DNA of 64,000 nt, from the NCBI GenBank assembly GCA_000231825.2, contig JH720367.1:62001-126000 (forward strand), given 5' to 3'. The position numbers were made by a program, and so were the translations under genes. The notes beneath the pieces were generated by a model that did not search any database, was not told where the DNA came from, and saw nothing but the letters and a program-made list of their open reading frames with translations. Shown piece by piece: positions 12,684 through 24,617 of the stretch (positions within the stretch are counted from its first letter, which is position 1; the number at the start of each line of letters is the position of its first letter). Source of the DNA: Tetrahymena elliotti 4EA. Taxonomy: Eukaryota; Ciliophora; Oligohymenophorea; Hymenostomatida; Tetrahymenidae.

Positions 12684-15465
12684 CTCACGTTATGGCGGCG
12701 TCTTTTCTATATTAATCAACAACAGCAGTAGTACACAATTTATTACCCCCTTTTCGGAAAGCTATTTTTTTTTAATTAATTAATTAATTATAGAGGAAGG
12801 GAGATTTGGTTTGTTTTTTTAAAGAATATTTTCAAATATTAAAAGCTTAGAATTAATTAATTGATTGACTATCTTTTTTGCTCATTATTTGAGTAAAAGA
12901 ATTTGGAGATGATGCAACATTAAGCTAATTTCAATATTTACACTTTTTTTCAGCCAAAACTGTAAAACATTTTAGCTTCTTTACAAAAAAGTGCAAGGTT
13001 GAAGTTATTTAAATGAATTAATAGCAAGGAATTTATTCTATTTCAAAATAGACATAAATATTTCCTAAAAAATTCAAAAAAATATCTCTTCATGCATGTT
13101 TTAGTTCTAAACCTTAAAGTTTGATATAATTTAAAATAGATAGCGAATTTTTGCAAATGTCTTCATGATTTTTATATTTCCTTCATAAATATGAGTTTTT
13201 AATATCATCTTCTAGGATAAAAAATAGAAATATTTGTAAAACTCAACTAAATTGTAAAACTTTTAAATGTTTCTACAAAAGCTTAACTTTGGCTTCTATT
13301 AAAGATTGATTCCAAAGGCAACTTTTTTCAAATTTCTCCACGCTCTTAATACGATTTAGATTATTATAAAAAAGTTATTATTACAAATCATTACTTCTCA
13401 ATTAACTATAATAAGCCAGTAAATCCTTCTTTAAAAACTATATCTCATCATTATTGAAATATTATTGGTAGAATGTTTAAAACTGTGCATATTATTTAAA
13501 AAACAGTTTATGCTGAGTGAAATGATCTAAGAAACATATCCATATTTGTTGATCAAGCAGAATTTTACCTAAAGATACTATTTTCTTTGGTGATAAAATT
13601 TAATTCCCTTGACAAATTTTCAGAAAAACAACAAATTTCAAAAATAGTGGCTTAAAAACTATAAAAAACGAAGTTATGTTAAAAAGAATTAAAATTTTTT
13701 ATAAATTGGCATTAAATATTTTTATTTTTTTAGTTGTATGAACATGTATGTAAGTGGAGATTTTAGTAATTTTATTTTTAGATTGCCTTATCTATGTTTA
13801 TTTCTATTTTATTTACATTTTTACTACTTTAGTGATTATTCAATGTTTACTTTCTTGCAAATAATTAATAAAAACCAACTTCTCAAAGTATATTTCAAAA
13901 ATAAAGCTAAAGCATGTCTATTTCTATCCAAAAACATATTTACTGAAAGAAACACTGAAAAATACATACAGAAAATTCTCTCTTATGACATTACAGATTA
14001 CACTTTTATTTTTAATTTTTATTAATATGATGTATTGTGTAATCTATGTTTGATGTTAATATTATTAAGAATGACTTCATCTAAAAAATTTTCACAAAAA
14101 GAAAATTAGTAACTTCATTCAAGAAATCCTTGTGATAATAATCTAAACAATTATCTGGTAATTAAGTAAATAGAAGCATTCTATACTAAAAACTTCAATT
14201 ATTTAAAAAACCAAATGAAGATGCTCAATCACACATAAATTTTATGAAAGTTTAGTGATTAAATTACTTTCAAGGCATTTTTAATTTGCTGTTCACAAAA
14301 TTTGTTTTCATTTTTTTACTATTTGAGATCATTCTTATTTAAAAACTTCAAAGTTTTTGTTTAAAAAAATTTTCAAAGTAAATTTCTGTTGAAAATTAAA
14401 TTAATATTTATTTATTTTTGAAAGTTTTTGATCAGAATTTTTATTGAAATAAACATAATTATATTTCACACAAACTTTATTGTCTTATTTTTAAATTTAA
14501 TAAGAAAATAATAACTATTTCTATTCTTTTTATATTTTTTGTTTGATATTTTATTATTTTCTAAATACTTCAAATCAATCATCTAAAATTAACAAAATCT
14601 AAATAAATTTAATCAATTTTTTTTGCTCCAGAAGTAAAACTCTTAGGTTACAACTTATTTCAAAACTTTTACAAAGTTCAATTTTTTACAAGTAATTAAG
14701 AGAAATAAATGCTTTTGTATGATAAGGCTTCATGATCAAAAATAACATTCAAATTTTAATTAATTCGCATTGAAGTATTAATTTTTCTGTAAGTAATATT
14801 AAAAATATTATAAAAGAATCACCCTTTTTAATTGCAATAGAGGCATCACATCACATATTTGTTTTACTTTGATTAATTGATAAAATCAACTTAACTCTAG
14901 CTATCAAAAGAACTTATTTAATAATAATTTTTCATTATGTAGACATAATATTTTTATATTGTTAAATTTCTTTTGTAGTATTTATTACAAATCTCAAATT
15001 AATTTATTTGAAATCTAAAATTATTCCAAGTAAATCCTACTTTTCTTCATCTTTATCCTAATCTCATAAAATCAGTTCTTACTCCATAGGTAGCATATTT
15101 AATTAATTTTACACTTTTTTAATTATAGATCCATTAGATGTTTATATTGTTATATTTCTTTTACATCATATGATAATTTTTACAATCAATTCATAATATC
15201 TTTTTATAAACCTATTTAAAATATTTTGAGATTTTTTGGAAATGTTTTAAATTTTAAAAATTGAATTTTAGTAGATTTAGAAATATGTTAGAGATTTAAA
15301 ATATTTCATTAGAATTACAAAATAACATATTTTTGTTTATTTTTAAATCTTATAATTTTATTGGGATATTATTTTTGATAAAAAAAGATATTAAAATTCA
15401 AAACTAATATAATTATTTGCAAAATTAAATACAATTTATTAAATTATTTAAATTTATAGACCTCT
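12684..15465. other. Divergent intergenic region, 2.8 kb
   Basis: Separates the amine oxidase (leftward) from the YqiA-like hydrolase (rightward), so it should hold both promoters. Composition is about as AT-rich as the poorest parts of the window. An open frame at 13738-14025 (plus) is dominated by Phe, Tyr, Ile, Leu and Asn and shows no motif, so I do not call it a gene. A TTAA microsatellite sits at 12772-12790. Nothing else recognised. Confidence 0.55.
12772..12790. repeat. (TTAA)n microsatellite
   Basis: Run of alternating TTAA units 90 bp upstream of the amine oxidase start, next to a poly-T tract (minus-strand poly-A). It could be a nucleosome-depleted promoter element, but that is inference. 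Confidence 0.85.
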
Positions 15466-16038
15466 ATGGTAATTAGAAAATAATTATTAGTCTATGTCCA
15501 CGGATTTGGTGGAAGCGGTTTTTCAAACAAAGGATAAATTCTTCGTGACCGTTTTTAAAATGTTGCATCCCTTTCTTTGCCTTAAATTCCAAATTTAGCG
15601 ATTCATAATTTAGAATAGTTTATTTAGTTTATGGACAGAAAGGCATACGATCCTATTTTAGTTGGTAGCTCTTTAGGAGGATACTACTCAATATATATAG
15701 GAGAAAAGTATAGCTTGAAAACTATTTTAATAAACCCCTCCATTTAGCCTTATTTGACTGCAAAAAATTATATTGGAATGAATAAATCTTTTTATGATTA
15801 ATCTTTATATGAATGGAGCACAAGACATACAGATTCTTTGTATCAATATGAAGTTTAAAATATTAAAGATTAATCTAAATATCTATTGTTGCTAACAACT
15901 TAAGATGAAATATTAGATTATAAAGTAAGCTTATAAAAATTACCATAAGCACATAAAGATATTTATGAAGGTGGTGATCATGAATATAAAATACTTCCTG
16001 AAAAATTGGATGTCATTTAAAAATTCTTATAAATTTGA
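15466..16038 (+). CDS. Small alpha/beta hydrolase, YqiA/UPF0227-like esterase
   Basis: Single-exon protein of 190 residues, ATG 15466 to TGA 16036-16038. It has the compact YqiA layout: strand plus oxyanion segment VYVHGFGGSGFS (residues 9-20), nucleophile elbow LVGSSLGGYY with Ser69 in G-S-S-L-G, acidic residue Asp147 in TTQDEIL, and catalytic His172 in GGDHEY. Length matches the bacterial YqiA family (about 190 residues). No signal peptide or membrane segment is visible. The related proteins are esterases of undefined natural substrate. The similarity to a mainly bacterial family may mean old transfer, but codon use (many TAA/TAG glutamines) is fully ciliate. Family call is confident at the fold and triad level. 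Confidence 0.85.
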
Positions 16039-16667
16039 ATAATTTAATTAAAAAGAAAACATTCTTTCCTTTAAATTGTGTTAAGTAATGAAATTGTTTA
16101 ACATATAAAATTTTTATAAAAACAAATGTCTAATGGATTGATAACCTTTCTTAAATAAAATTTATGACTTATTATGTATCAACACAGATTGAATATCATG
16201 TTTGTGTAAGAAATCAATAAACATAATTTATTTATCATTGCTAATAAACAGTTTAGTTTTCCAATTTTTAGTTTAAAAATTAAGTAAATATTTTTTTGTT
16301 CATAAATAAATTAAATTTTAATTTATGGTGTTTTTTTGAGAAACTTTGAAATTTTGTAAAATGCATATAAAAAATTTTAATAAAATCAAAAGAACTGCAT
16401 ATTTACCTTAAATAATATAGCGAATTATTGATTTATTTGTTAAGTAAAAAATATCTTTTTTTGATTAAGATATGAAAAACATGAAAAAATAAAATAAAAA
16501 ATATATGAATAAATGAATCAAGAAGTCTAAAGAATCTTTTAGAACAAAGTTTAAATCAATCTGCCTATTTTATATAAATTAATTAAACTCTAAAAAATCA
16601 ATTCTTCTCTTAATTTTAAAAAGCAGATAATTAAGTACTCCTTAATAAAGTAAAATATTTCATCAAG
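16039..16667. other. Intergenic, 0.63 kb
   Basis: AT-rich spacer between two genes pointing the same way; it presumably holds the promoter of the ES1-like gene. No other feature seen. Confidence 0.6.
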
Positions 16668-18048
16668 ATGATCGCCAGACATATTTTAAAGTTATAAAAT
16701 CTTGCCAAGACTACTCCCTTCTTTAGAGTAAATAAGTTTCCTTGAATAATTATATCCATACAAACTTTCTTGAAACTGCTACATCAAATAAGCTAATCTA
16801 ATTTAATTAAATTATTAATAGTTCTCTGAATTCAATGAATCTGAATCTGCTTTCTCTCATAATGAAAACAGACCTTAAAGAGTCCAAAAGCCCAAATTTA
16901 AAAAGGTCGCTATCGTCCTTTCTGGTTGTGGTGTTTATGATGGTAAAATACTTTTGTTTTTTAGGTTTTTACTAAATTTTTAGAAAGAAAATTTATTCAA
17001 AAAAAAAATTTCAGCAAATTTAATAAACAGAAATATTAACTTCAAAAAAAATGCCATTTTAATTTGAAAAATTAACTAATATATTTTATTGTAAATAGGT
17101 TCTGAAGTTACTGAAGCTGTTTCTTTGATGGTTCACTTAAACAAAAATCACGTTTCCTTCTAATGCTTTGCTCCTAATGAAAACTAACTGCATGTTGTTA
17201 ACCACGTTACTGGTGAAACCACCTCTGAAACCAGAAATGTTTTGGTTGAATCTGCTAGAATTGCTAGAGGAGATGTTAAGGATATTACTTAACTTAAGGG
17301 TGAAGATTACCAAGCTGTTCTCCTTCCTGGTGGTTTCGGTGCTGCTAAGAATCTTTCCAACTATGCTGTCAATGGTGCTAACTTCACTGTCAACACTGAA
17401 GTTGAAAGAGTCCTTAAGGTAATTAAATATATAATTATAAGTAGTATAAACCAATTAACTAATAAGCAATTATATTAGCTAAATTATAATAAAATTAAAA
17501 GGATTTATTTAAGTTTATAAAGATTCAAAAATATATTCAAATCTATTTTTCATAAAATTTAGGAATTCCACAGCCAAAAGAAGCCTATTGGTGCTATGTG
17601 CATTAGTCCTTTAATTTTAGCTAAGGTTTTACAAAACGAAAAGCCTAAAATTACCATGGGTAGAGTTGATAACTAAGACACCCCCAATAAATACTGGCCT
17701 CACAGCGAAGCTATCAGCGTTGCTGAACAATTGGGTGCTCAACACTTCCAAAGAAATGCCGATAGATTCTAAGTTGATTTTGAAAATAAAATAGTCACTG
17801 CTCCTGCTATGATGTTCAACGGTTTCACTAAATTCTCAACCACTTTCGATGGTGCTGGTTACTTAGTTAACATTATTGACCAAATCGTCTAAGGTAACTC
17901 CATTAAGCTTGATACAATTGGTGAAAAGAAGCACGAAAACTTCGATGGTGAAAGAAGACCTAGAGGTTAATATAATAGAAATAACAATAATAGAAGACCT
18001 AGAGAAAACAACGGTGAATATCACGAACAACATCACGAATAATAATGA
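16668..18048 (+). CDS. ES1/GATD3-like protein (class I glutamine amidotransferase-like, DJ-1/PfpI superfamily), probably mitochondrial
   Basis: Protein of 328 residues from four exons: 16668-16727, 16822-16942, 17099-17418 and 17563-18048, with introns of 94, 156 and 144 nt. The first exon encodes MIARHILKLQNLAKTTPFFR, a basic, amphipathic leader as expected for mitochondrial import. The core begins KVAIVLSGCGVYDGSEVTEA, the typical ES1/ElbB start, continues with LLPGGFGAAKNLSNYA, and has the nucleophile-elbow Cys in GAMCISPLILA. TMGRVDN and APAMMFNG follow the family order. The last 45 residues are an added Arg/Asn/His-rich tail (RRPRGQYNRNNN). Related proteins are linked to removal of glycation damage, but activity here is inferred. 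Codon use is more biased than in neighbours (CTT, GGT, GCT, AAG, TCC), which suggests high expression. The start is supported by the leader and by correct intron phase. Confidence 0.9.
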
Positions 18049-19159
18049 AAAAAGATTAAATTAATTCAAAACTAGTAGAAGAATATTGATAAATAATTTA
18101 AATTAATATTTATTAAGTATCAACCTTTATGTTTATTTTATTGCAAAATATTTTAGGCTCATTATATTTAATTTTAATCAAAAAACTTTCCTTTTTATTT
18201 TAATTGTTTATCTGTGAAAATAAATAAAATAGTAATATTCTAAGTAAAATTTTATGTTGATAAAAATTAAAAATCCAAAATATATAATCAATATCTTCAT
18301 GCACTAAGGTTTTAGAATTTATTAAGTCAGGTGCAAATCTTTTTTTTGTAAATAAAACTAAAATAATTTTTTAAATAATGTAAATGCTATCTTAGTAAAC
18401 AAAATACATTTATAAATTTCATTTATACCAATTTTAATTATTTGTAAAATTATGCTTGAATAGAATTGATATTTTTAAAAATTATCTAGAATACATTAAA
18501 TTTTTAAAATGTGTTAAATTATTAATACACAAAAAATTTTTAAAATCAGAAAGCTTTTATTTTGTTTAAAGAGTAATATTTTTGAAAGAAAAATTAGATG
18601 GATTTTGATTGATTCTAATTATCAATTTAACATACTTAACTAAAAAGCTTAATATGATTTATTCTAATCTTCTTTTATGATTATTTTTCTTATTTTTAAA
18701 TTTGATATGAAAAATTCAATTATCGAAAACTTAGATTGACATAAAAAAAAATTGAAAGGGTGGTGATGATAAACATTTCTCTTAAAAAATCTTTTAATGG
18801 TTTACTTGAATAAAATTAATATTTATTTATTTGTTTTGAGTTTTAATTTATTGTATTTGCATTTTTATTTCAACTTATCTTTTTTTCTTTTATTTTTGTT
18901 TGATTTTTAATTTTTCTTATTTTTTCTTAATTAATTTAATATCTAATTATTTTATTCATATCTTTATTTAATTTAATTCTTTTATTTCTTTTTTCTTTTT
19001 TCTTTTTTAATTAATCTAAGAGCACGAGATGTTGTTAAGGCATTTTTAGAGATGAGCTACATACTAATTTTTTAAAAAATACTAATTATATATGGTTAGT
19101 TAATATAAAATTATTTTTATGAACTACAGACAATTTAAAATTGCTGGTTTATATTCAAT

Positions 19160-19460
19160 TTCGCCTGCCGAGGGTGTGGTTTTGCTATCTCATTTTACCC
19201 TAAAGATAGGTCTGCCACCCCGAAAACATTCATGATGAAAGATCTTTATTCCATAATAATTAATTTTTTAATTTTACTGTAATCTCTTGGGTAGTTTAAA
19301 TACGATTTTGATTATATCAGCATATTTAGCGACTACTTGCTTAAAAACTATGAGGAAGGGAAGCGGGATTTGGATTAAAGCATGTGAATCATTTATGTAT
19401 AAGGATTGGATTATAAAAATCAATTATTTTAAAAGATCTTTCATCGTAAGGGGGTTTTGT
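19160..19460 (+). ncRNA. Candidate structured non-coding RNA (strand and ends uncertain)
   Basis: GC-rich island in spacer DNA with strong base-pairing potential. Hairpin A: GGGTG at 19172-19176 pairs with CACCC at 19216-19220, and inside it CTATCT at 19185-19190 pairs with AGATAG at 19204-19209. Long-range stem B: GATGAAAGATCTTT at 19234-19247 is a perfect reverse complement of 19432-19445, extendable by an A-T and a T-G pair to 16 bp, closing a domain of about 184 nt that includes a GC-rich patch near 19352-19372. A run of G then long T tracts follows from 19450, as expected for a Pol III terminator on the plus strand. It does not match my memory of 5S, U1-U6, SRP, RNase P or telomerase RNA, and no tRNA fold is seen. 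Identity unknown; structure could also be a chance inverted repeat. Confidence 0.4.
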
Positions 19461-19906
19461 TTTTATATTTTGTAAAGTTTTTTTCTTTTTTACTTTTTTT
19501 TCAGATATCATATCTTTGTAAAATCAATTAATTATAAGATTTTCAAAATTTTTCGCTCAAAATCAATCATGTGCTTTCAAAGCAAATTAATTATTCTGAG
19601 TTATCATTTTGATTTCAGATTTAAAATTTTTTGAACTCTCACAAATAAATTAAATTGGGGGTTTTTGCTTCATTTTCATATTATTAAATTGCAAATATGA
19701 AGTTAGAAAATAAAAAAACAAACATTTTTTTCTAATTTAAAAGTTGAATCTAAATTAGAATTCAAATTTAAATAATAGATAAAAGGTAGACAGATACTTT
19801 TTTAAATTGAAATAAATTAATTTTGCTATAATCAATCATAAAGAAATTTATAAAAATAAAAAAGGAGGTAAAATTTAGATTCAAAAGCTTTTATTGGATC
19901 TGAAAG

Positions 19907-19932
19907 GAGAGAGAGAGAGAGAGAGAGAGAGA
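19907..19932. repeat. (GA)13 microsatellite
   Basis: Thirteen uninterrupted GA dinucleotides about 240 bp upstream of the Spen-like start codon. GA tracts can be promoter elements in other eukaryotes, but a role here is not shown. Confidence 0.9.
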
Positions 19933-20168
19933 AGAGATAATTTTTGTTTAAAATAATTGAGAGGAGCTTAGATTAATTAATCAAATATTATTTATTGAGA
20001 GATAAGCTTAAATACAAGATAATTAATTGAATAAAGATAATATTAATATAAAACAAAAACAAATCAAGTAGTTGAATTTCTATATTTGAAAAAAAAAGAG
20101 TTAAAGGTAGTTTAAATATTAATTTTTTATTCAAAAACCCCACATTTAGTAAATCTAAATATTTAAGA

Positions 20169-23100
20169 ATGAGTTAAGGCGAAGATATCTTGAAGAGTTT
20201 ATCAGCCACTTTGGAAGGCTTAAAAAATAGCCAATCCTTAGCATACTTTTAGTAATAAAGTGGTGACTCTTATAACCAAATGCACAAGTAAAAGAATAAT
20301 TACAATAACAATTATCTTACATAAGATGAGTAGAATCTTCATTACCTTGAAGATTCTCCTGAACCAGAGCATTTCGAATTCTAGAATGTAAACGATCCTC
20401 ATGAACAACTAAACTAGATGTACCAAAACAGATAAATGTATAAATAATAATAGTCAAATGGAGGTTTCTCGAGCACTTCAAAGCCATATTATAAAAATAC
20501 ATATGAAAATTCTCATAGTAATAGATCCTATAATAACTAATATGCTCATAACTAAATGGCATAAAATCAAAGCACTGGCTATTAAGGATAGAGAGTTTCT
20601 AATTATAATAGATTCTAAGGTTAGTAAACAAGTGGTTATTAAGGATAAAACTACATCCCAAGCAGTGAAAGAAACTTTTCTCATGGAGCTAAATATTAGG
20701 GTTAAAAGCCTTAAGGAGGTTTCAATGCTCATCATCAAAACCATTTTAGCCAGCCTAGTTAGTAGATCTAAGGATAGCAATAATATCAAGGCCATACAAC
20801 CCATACATATCCTTAAGGAGAAAAGCCTACAGGTGGGATTCATATTGAGGGAACAAAAATATTTATTAATAATATAGAACCTACTGTTAGCTAAGAAGAA
20901 ATTCACCACTATTTTGAACCTCATGGAAAAATCAATGACTTAAAGGTCTTCCACAGAAATGGCCAAAATTATGCCTATGTTATTTTTGAGAAGTATGAAG
21001 ACGCTTTCAGAGCTACTACAGAAGCTTGCCCTCAACCTAATTGGACAGTTTCATTAGCTAAATCCAAGAATACTGTCATGTAGTATCAACAATCAACACT
21101 TTTTAACCCTTCATAAGAAGGTTCAAACCCTAATCCTCCATATACAGGCTCAAATAAGTTCCATAATACTTCAGGTAATCCCAGCAACCCACCTCATTTT
21201 AAAAAGCCATTCAATAAATTCAATTAGAATCCAAACATATAGAACCAACATCCTAATCCAAGATATGAAAAATCTGGTGGCTTTAACTAGAACTACATTG
21301 AATCCTAGAATGGAGAAAAGATTCTATAAAATATTAGCAATTTGAATGATAGCAATGGTATTAACACCTTAGGAGAAGCCCTATAAAATCACAAAACTTA
21401 AATCAACTAAACCATCTTAGTTAGAGAAATTTGGGTAAGCAATATTGATGAAAAGTGTAAACCCTACATCAGAGAGCTTATTGAAGATTTCTTTGGAGGA
21501 ATTGAAGAAGTTGAATTCTTTGATAGAGGCAAAGACTCCTTTGCCTTTATTAAGTTTTTTATGGTTCAAACAGCATATTTAGCTTTTACAAACAAAGATA
21601 AAATTGCAGAGCTTCTTGAGACTGGTAAATATTAATTTTTAATAGCATATTATTTAATTTTAACTAAATTCACAATTGTTGATTTAATTGACATTTTAGT
21701 TAATCTAAATCAAAAGCCAATAAGCATAAATATTATCCCAACATGAAAAACAAAATAAAATTGAAAAATAAAGATAAGATAAAAGAAAAATCAAATATTC
21801 GCGCGTATTAAAATAATTTAAAAATAAAAAATAAATACAAAGAAAATCTTAATAAAATAAATGAAAAAGAAATAATAATAATAATTATAATAGCAATTCT
21901 TATCTGAAACAAAAGAAATAAATAGATTGGGGAATTTAAAAATATAAATGGGGGAAATACTCATAATTAATTTATACTAAATTTAATATTTAATTAAAAA
22001 GATTATTTTTAAAAAGTTTTATAAAAGACAAACAAACATAAAAGATAAAGTAAAAAATGAAACAAAAAAAATGAGAATTTCACTTTTTTTTAATAGAATC
22101 AATCCTAAATTAAAAATAAAATATTAATTTTGTTAAAAAGATTTTACAAAAAGATTCAATAATATAAAATGAAATAACAGAATTATACTAACTTTGTAAA
22201 CAACCAATAAATAATAATAACAATAAAGATAATTTATCTTTTTATCAACTTCAAACAAAATCCATAATAACAAAATAAAAAATCAAGTGATTTATTTTAT
22301 TCATTAAAATCAAATAAAATTATTTATTGCTGAATTTAGTGCTTAAATCAAAAAAATATTTACAAATTTTAAATAAATATAAATTAAATAAATTTAGAAT
22401 AAGTCAAATTAACATATTCTGATCCTTCTAGAAGAAGAAATATTATCGGTGATCATGAGGATTATATGAGGGATGAAAATTTATCTCCTGTTTTATACAT
22501 CAGTTTCCCTTATGGATTCAAGGTCAAGAAGAGTGTTATCTAAAAAATTGCTAGTGACTATGGAAATGTCTTAAATGTTACTCTTAAGAGAAGTGAAGAT
22601 CCTAAGCAAACTTCTAGTGTTTTAGTAGAATTTTAGGAATTATAGGAAGTAAAGTTTGCTTATAAGCACATGAGAGAAGATCATGATAAGATGCACCCTA
22701 AGTGTGAGTTTGCTATTTTACTTAACTCTGAAAAGTTTGTGAAAGAAAATAATTTGAAACTTAAAGAAAAAATAAAACCTACAGGATTACTTGGATAGGC
22801 TCCTTCAGCTCCCTACACTTCACAAAAACCTCATGGCAGAAGACCAATAAATCAAAACCCAAACATTAATCCCGCCTTATCAGACATTGCAGGTGTTCCT
22901 ATGTAGAAATAAATCTAGTCTAAAGGAAGATAATTTTCACCAGAAAAAGATTAAGAAATTAATGCAAAACGTTCTTTCAACTAATATAAGTAAAATGCAG
23001 TTAATAAAAGCTAAGATCACGGCTATAACCCTGATTAGCAAGATGCAGAACTACTTGCTGAAGATGATGATGATGATGATGAAAATTTCATTTGGTCTGG

Positions 23101-23826
23101 TTTCATTTCAGTAATTTTATCATTCAAAATTATATTTAATTAAATTTTTTTCTTTTACAGATTAACAAAAAAGGAAGATGTGGAATGGATGCAAAAATAA
23201 TTCAAAGTCAAGGCTAATTTGATCTTGATAGTTACAATCTCATTATAACCACAAAATGCCAAATCATTGAACCACTAAAATTCCCACCTTACTCTGTACT
23301 TATTTTTAGACCCTCTAACGAAACTGAGAAAAAGCCTTTCAAGGATGTAAAAACCTTTTTGAATAGTAATCCTAACCAAGCTGGTGTTATTCACACTAAA
23401 AATCTCACAATTTACATGCTCCCTACAACTGAGTAAGCCTTAAAATTCTATCCTCAACTCAAAGAAGGAAATATTTTAGCATTGTGTCATAACATGGATA
23501 CTATCAGAGGAAATCAAACAAAGAAAGAAACAAAGTATGATGAAAAGTTATTAGCTAGATAGCAAGCTTCTTTGAATAATTCACATGATGATGAAGAAGA
23601 TAATCTTATTTATGATCCTACATCTATCTTATAAGATACATCAAAACCCAATGGCAAAAAGGTCTAGTAAAATCGTAGATATGAGCATGATGAAGAGAAT
23701 TACTAAGACGAAAATATTTATGATCCTAATAAAATAAATATTTCAAAAGACGATCCAAAGACAGATATATCTGATTTAATTGATAATCCTTCTCTTATGG
23801 ATAATATGTTAAAGAGTTTCTATTGA
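20169..23826 (+). CDS. Spen/FPA-like RNA-binding protein: three RRM-type domains plus SPOC domain
   Basis: Predicted nuclear RNA-binding regulator of 944 residues, exons 20169-21624, 22398-23110 and 23161-23826. The first 225 residues are Gln/Asn/Gly/Tyr-rich. RRM1 covers about 228-300 (TKIFINNIEP as RNP2, YAYVIFEKYEDA as RNP1). RRM2 covers about 417-500 (REIWVSNI, DSFAFIKFF) and is interrupted by the 773-nt intron 21625-22397. A third RRM-like segment is at about 517-605 (VLYISFPYGF, SSVLVEF). A run of aspartates (LAEDDDDDDEN, a GAT repeat) leads into a SPOC domain at about 716-860 (FIWSGFI, then across a 50-nt intron GRCGMDAK, then SVLIFRP and ALCHNM). In animals and plants SPOC proteins bind phosphorylated RNA polymerase II tails or corepressors and control RNA processing. 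Domain order is the evidence; the target is unknown. Confidence 0.87.
21625..22397 (+). other. Long, strand-skewed intron of the Spen-like gene
   Basis: 773-nt GT-AG interval in phase 1; the join gives LLETE then QVKLTYSDPSRRR, which keeps RRM2 in frame. It is much longer than most introns in the window, and after about 21700 it is strongly A-rich and T-poor on the plus strand, whereas other introns here are T-rich. It includes a rare CpG patch (TTCGCGCGTA, about 21799). Confidence 0.75.
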
Positions 23827-24617
23827 AAATCAATTAAATATAAAATTCATAAATTTAGAATATAAATAACTAAATATGATAAATTATCATTTCAACCCTA
23901 ATTTAATAACTGATTATCTTTTACAAACATAGCTATAATATTATATAACTTAATGTTGCTTTAATTTTAATATATATATATTTATATCAAAGTAAATTTT
24001 AATTATAGAGTAAACACATTCACTAAATCAATTACTGATATTTAAATCATGAAAATGGAAGAAAATAAATGAGTTATTAATTATTTTAGAAAGATCATAA
24101 GACAAAATGCATATATCAAAAGAATTCCTTGAAGAATTTATGTTTTTCGATTTCTTAAATTTCAAAATAATATTGCAATTAAAAAAATTTTTTTACAATT
24201 AAATCCATAATTTTTATTGAATTAGTTTGCTATCAAAAATTGTAAAAAATTTATAATAAATAGAAAATATGCAAAAAATTAAATTGATCTTTTCTTTTTG
24301 ATTAAAAAATTATATTTTTGATAAATAAATTAGATAATTTTAAAACTAATTATTAACTTTATGGGTTGAAATTTCAGAAACTATAATTTTTAATCTATAA
24401 TTTCAATAATTTTAAGAGAATACTTAATATAAATAGTTAAGTAGTTTAAAGAAATGAATAAATCAAAAAAAATTATAATTTTATTTATTTTATATAAACA
24501 TGTTTAGGAAAATTATTTTATTTTATACATATAGTTTTATTTATTTTATTTGATTTATTATAAGAAAATTTAAGGTTGTTTTGTTTCGGTTGTAATTTAA
24601 AATTTTTAATACAAAAA
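23827..24617. other. Convergent intergenic spacer, 0.79 kb
   Basis: Separates the 3' ends of the Spen-like gene and the 1433-residue unknown gene. AT-rich with a short (TA)n run near 23970; no gene seen. It should contain both polyadenylation sites. Confidence 0.6.

Larger units (their letters stand above)
18049..20168. other. Intergenic, 2.1 kb, with candidate RNA gene
   Basis: Plus-strand T-rich stretch (about 18780-19015) followed by an unusually GC-rich island and inverted repeat (listed separately as a candidate ncRNA, 19160-19460), then a GA microsatellite and the promoter region of the Spen-like gene. No protein gene seen; an open frame at 19287-19475 lies inside the candidate RNA and has no protein-like composition. 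Confidence 0.6.

Noticed and set aside
13738..14025. ATG-started open frame in the 2.8-kb divergent spacer
   Set aside because: Composition dominated by Phe, Tyr, Leu and Ile with no motif and no splice partners; expected by chance.
19140..19480. tRNA, 5S, snRNA or telomerase RNA identity for the structured island
   Set aside because: No cloverleaf or B-box, no match to remembered conserved segments of U1-U6, 5S or SRP RNA, and no CAACCCCAA telomerase template.
20478..20924. Plus and minus frames of about 140 codons over the Spen-like N-terminus
   Set aside because: Shadows of the Gln/Asn/Gly-rich coding frame, which continues into RRM1.
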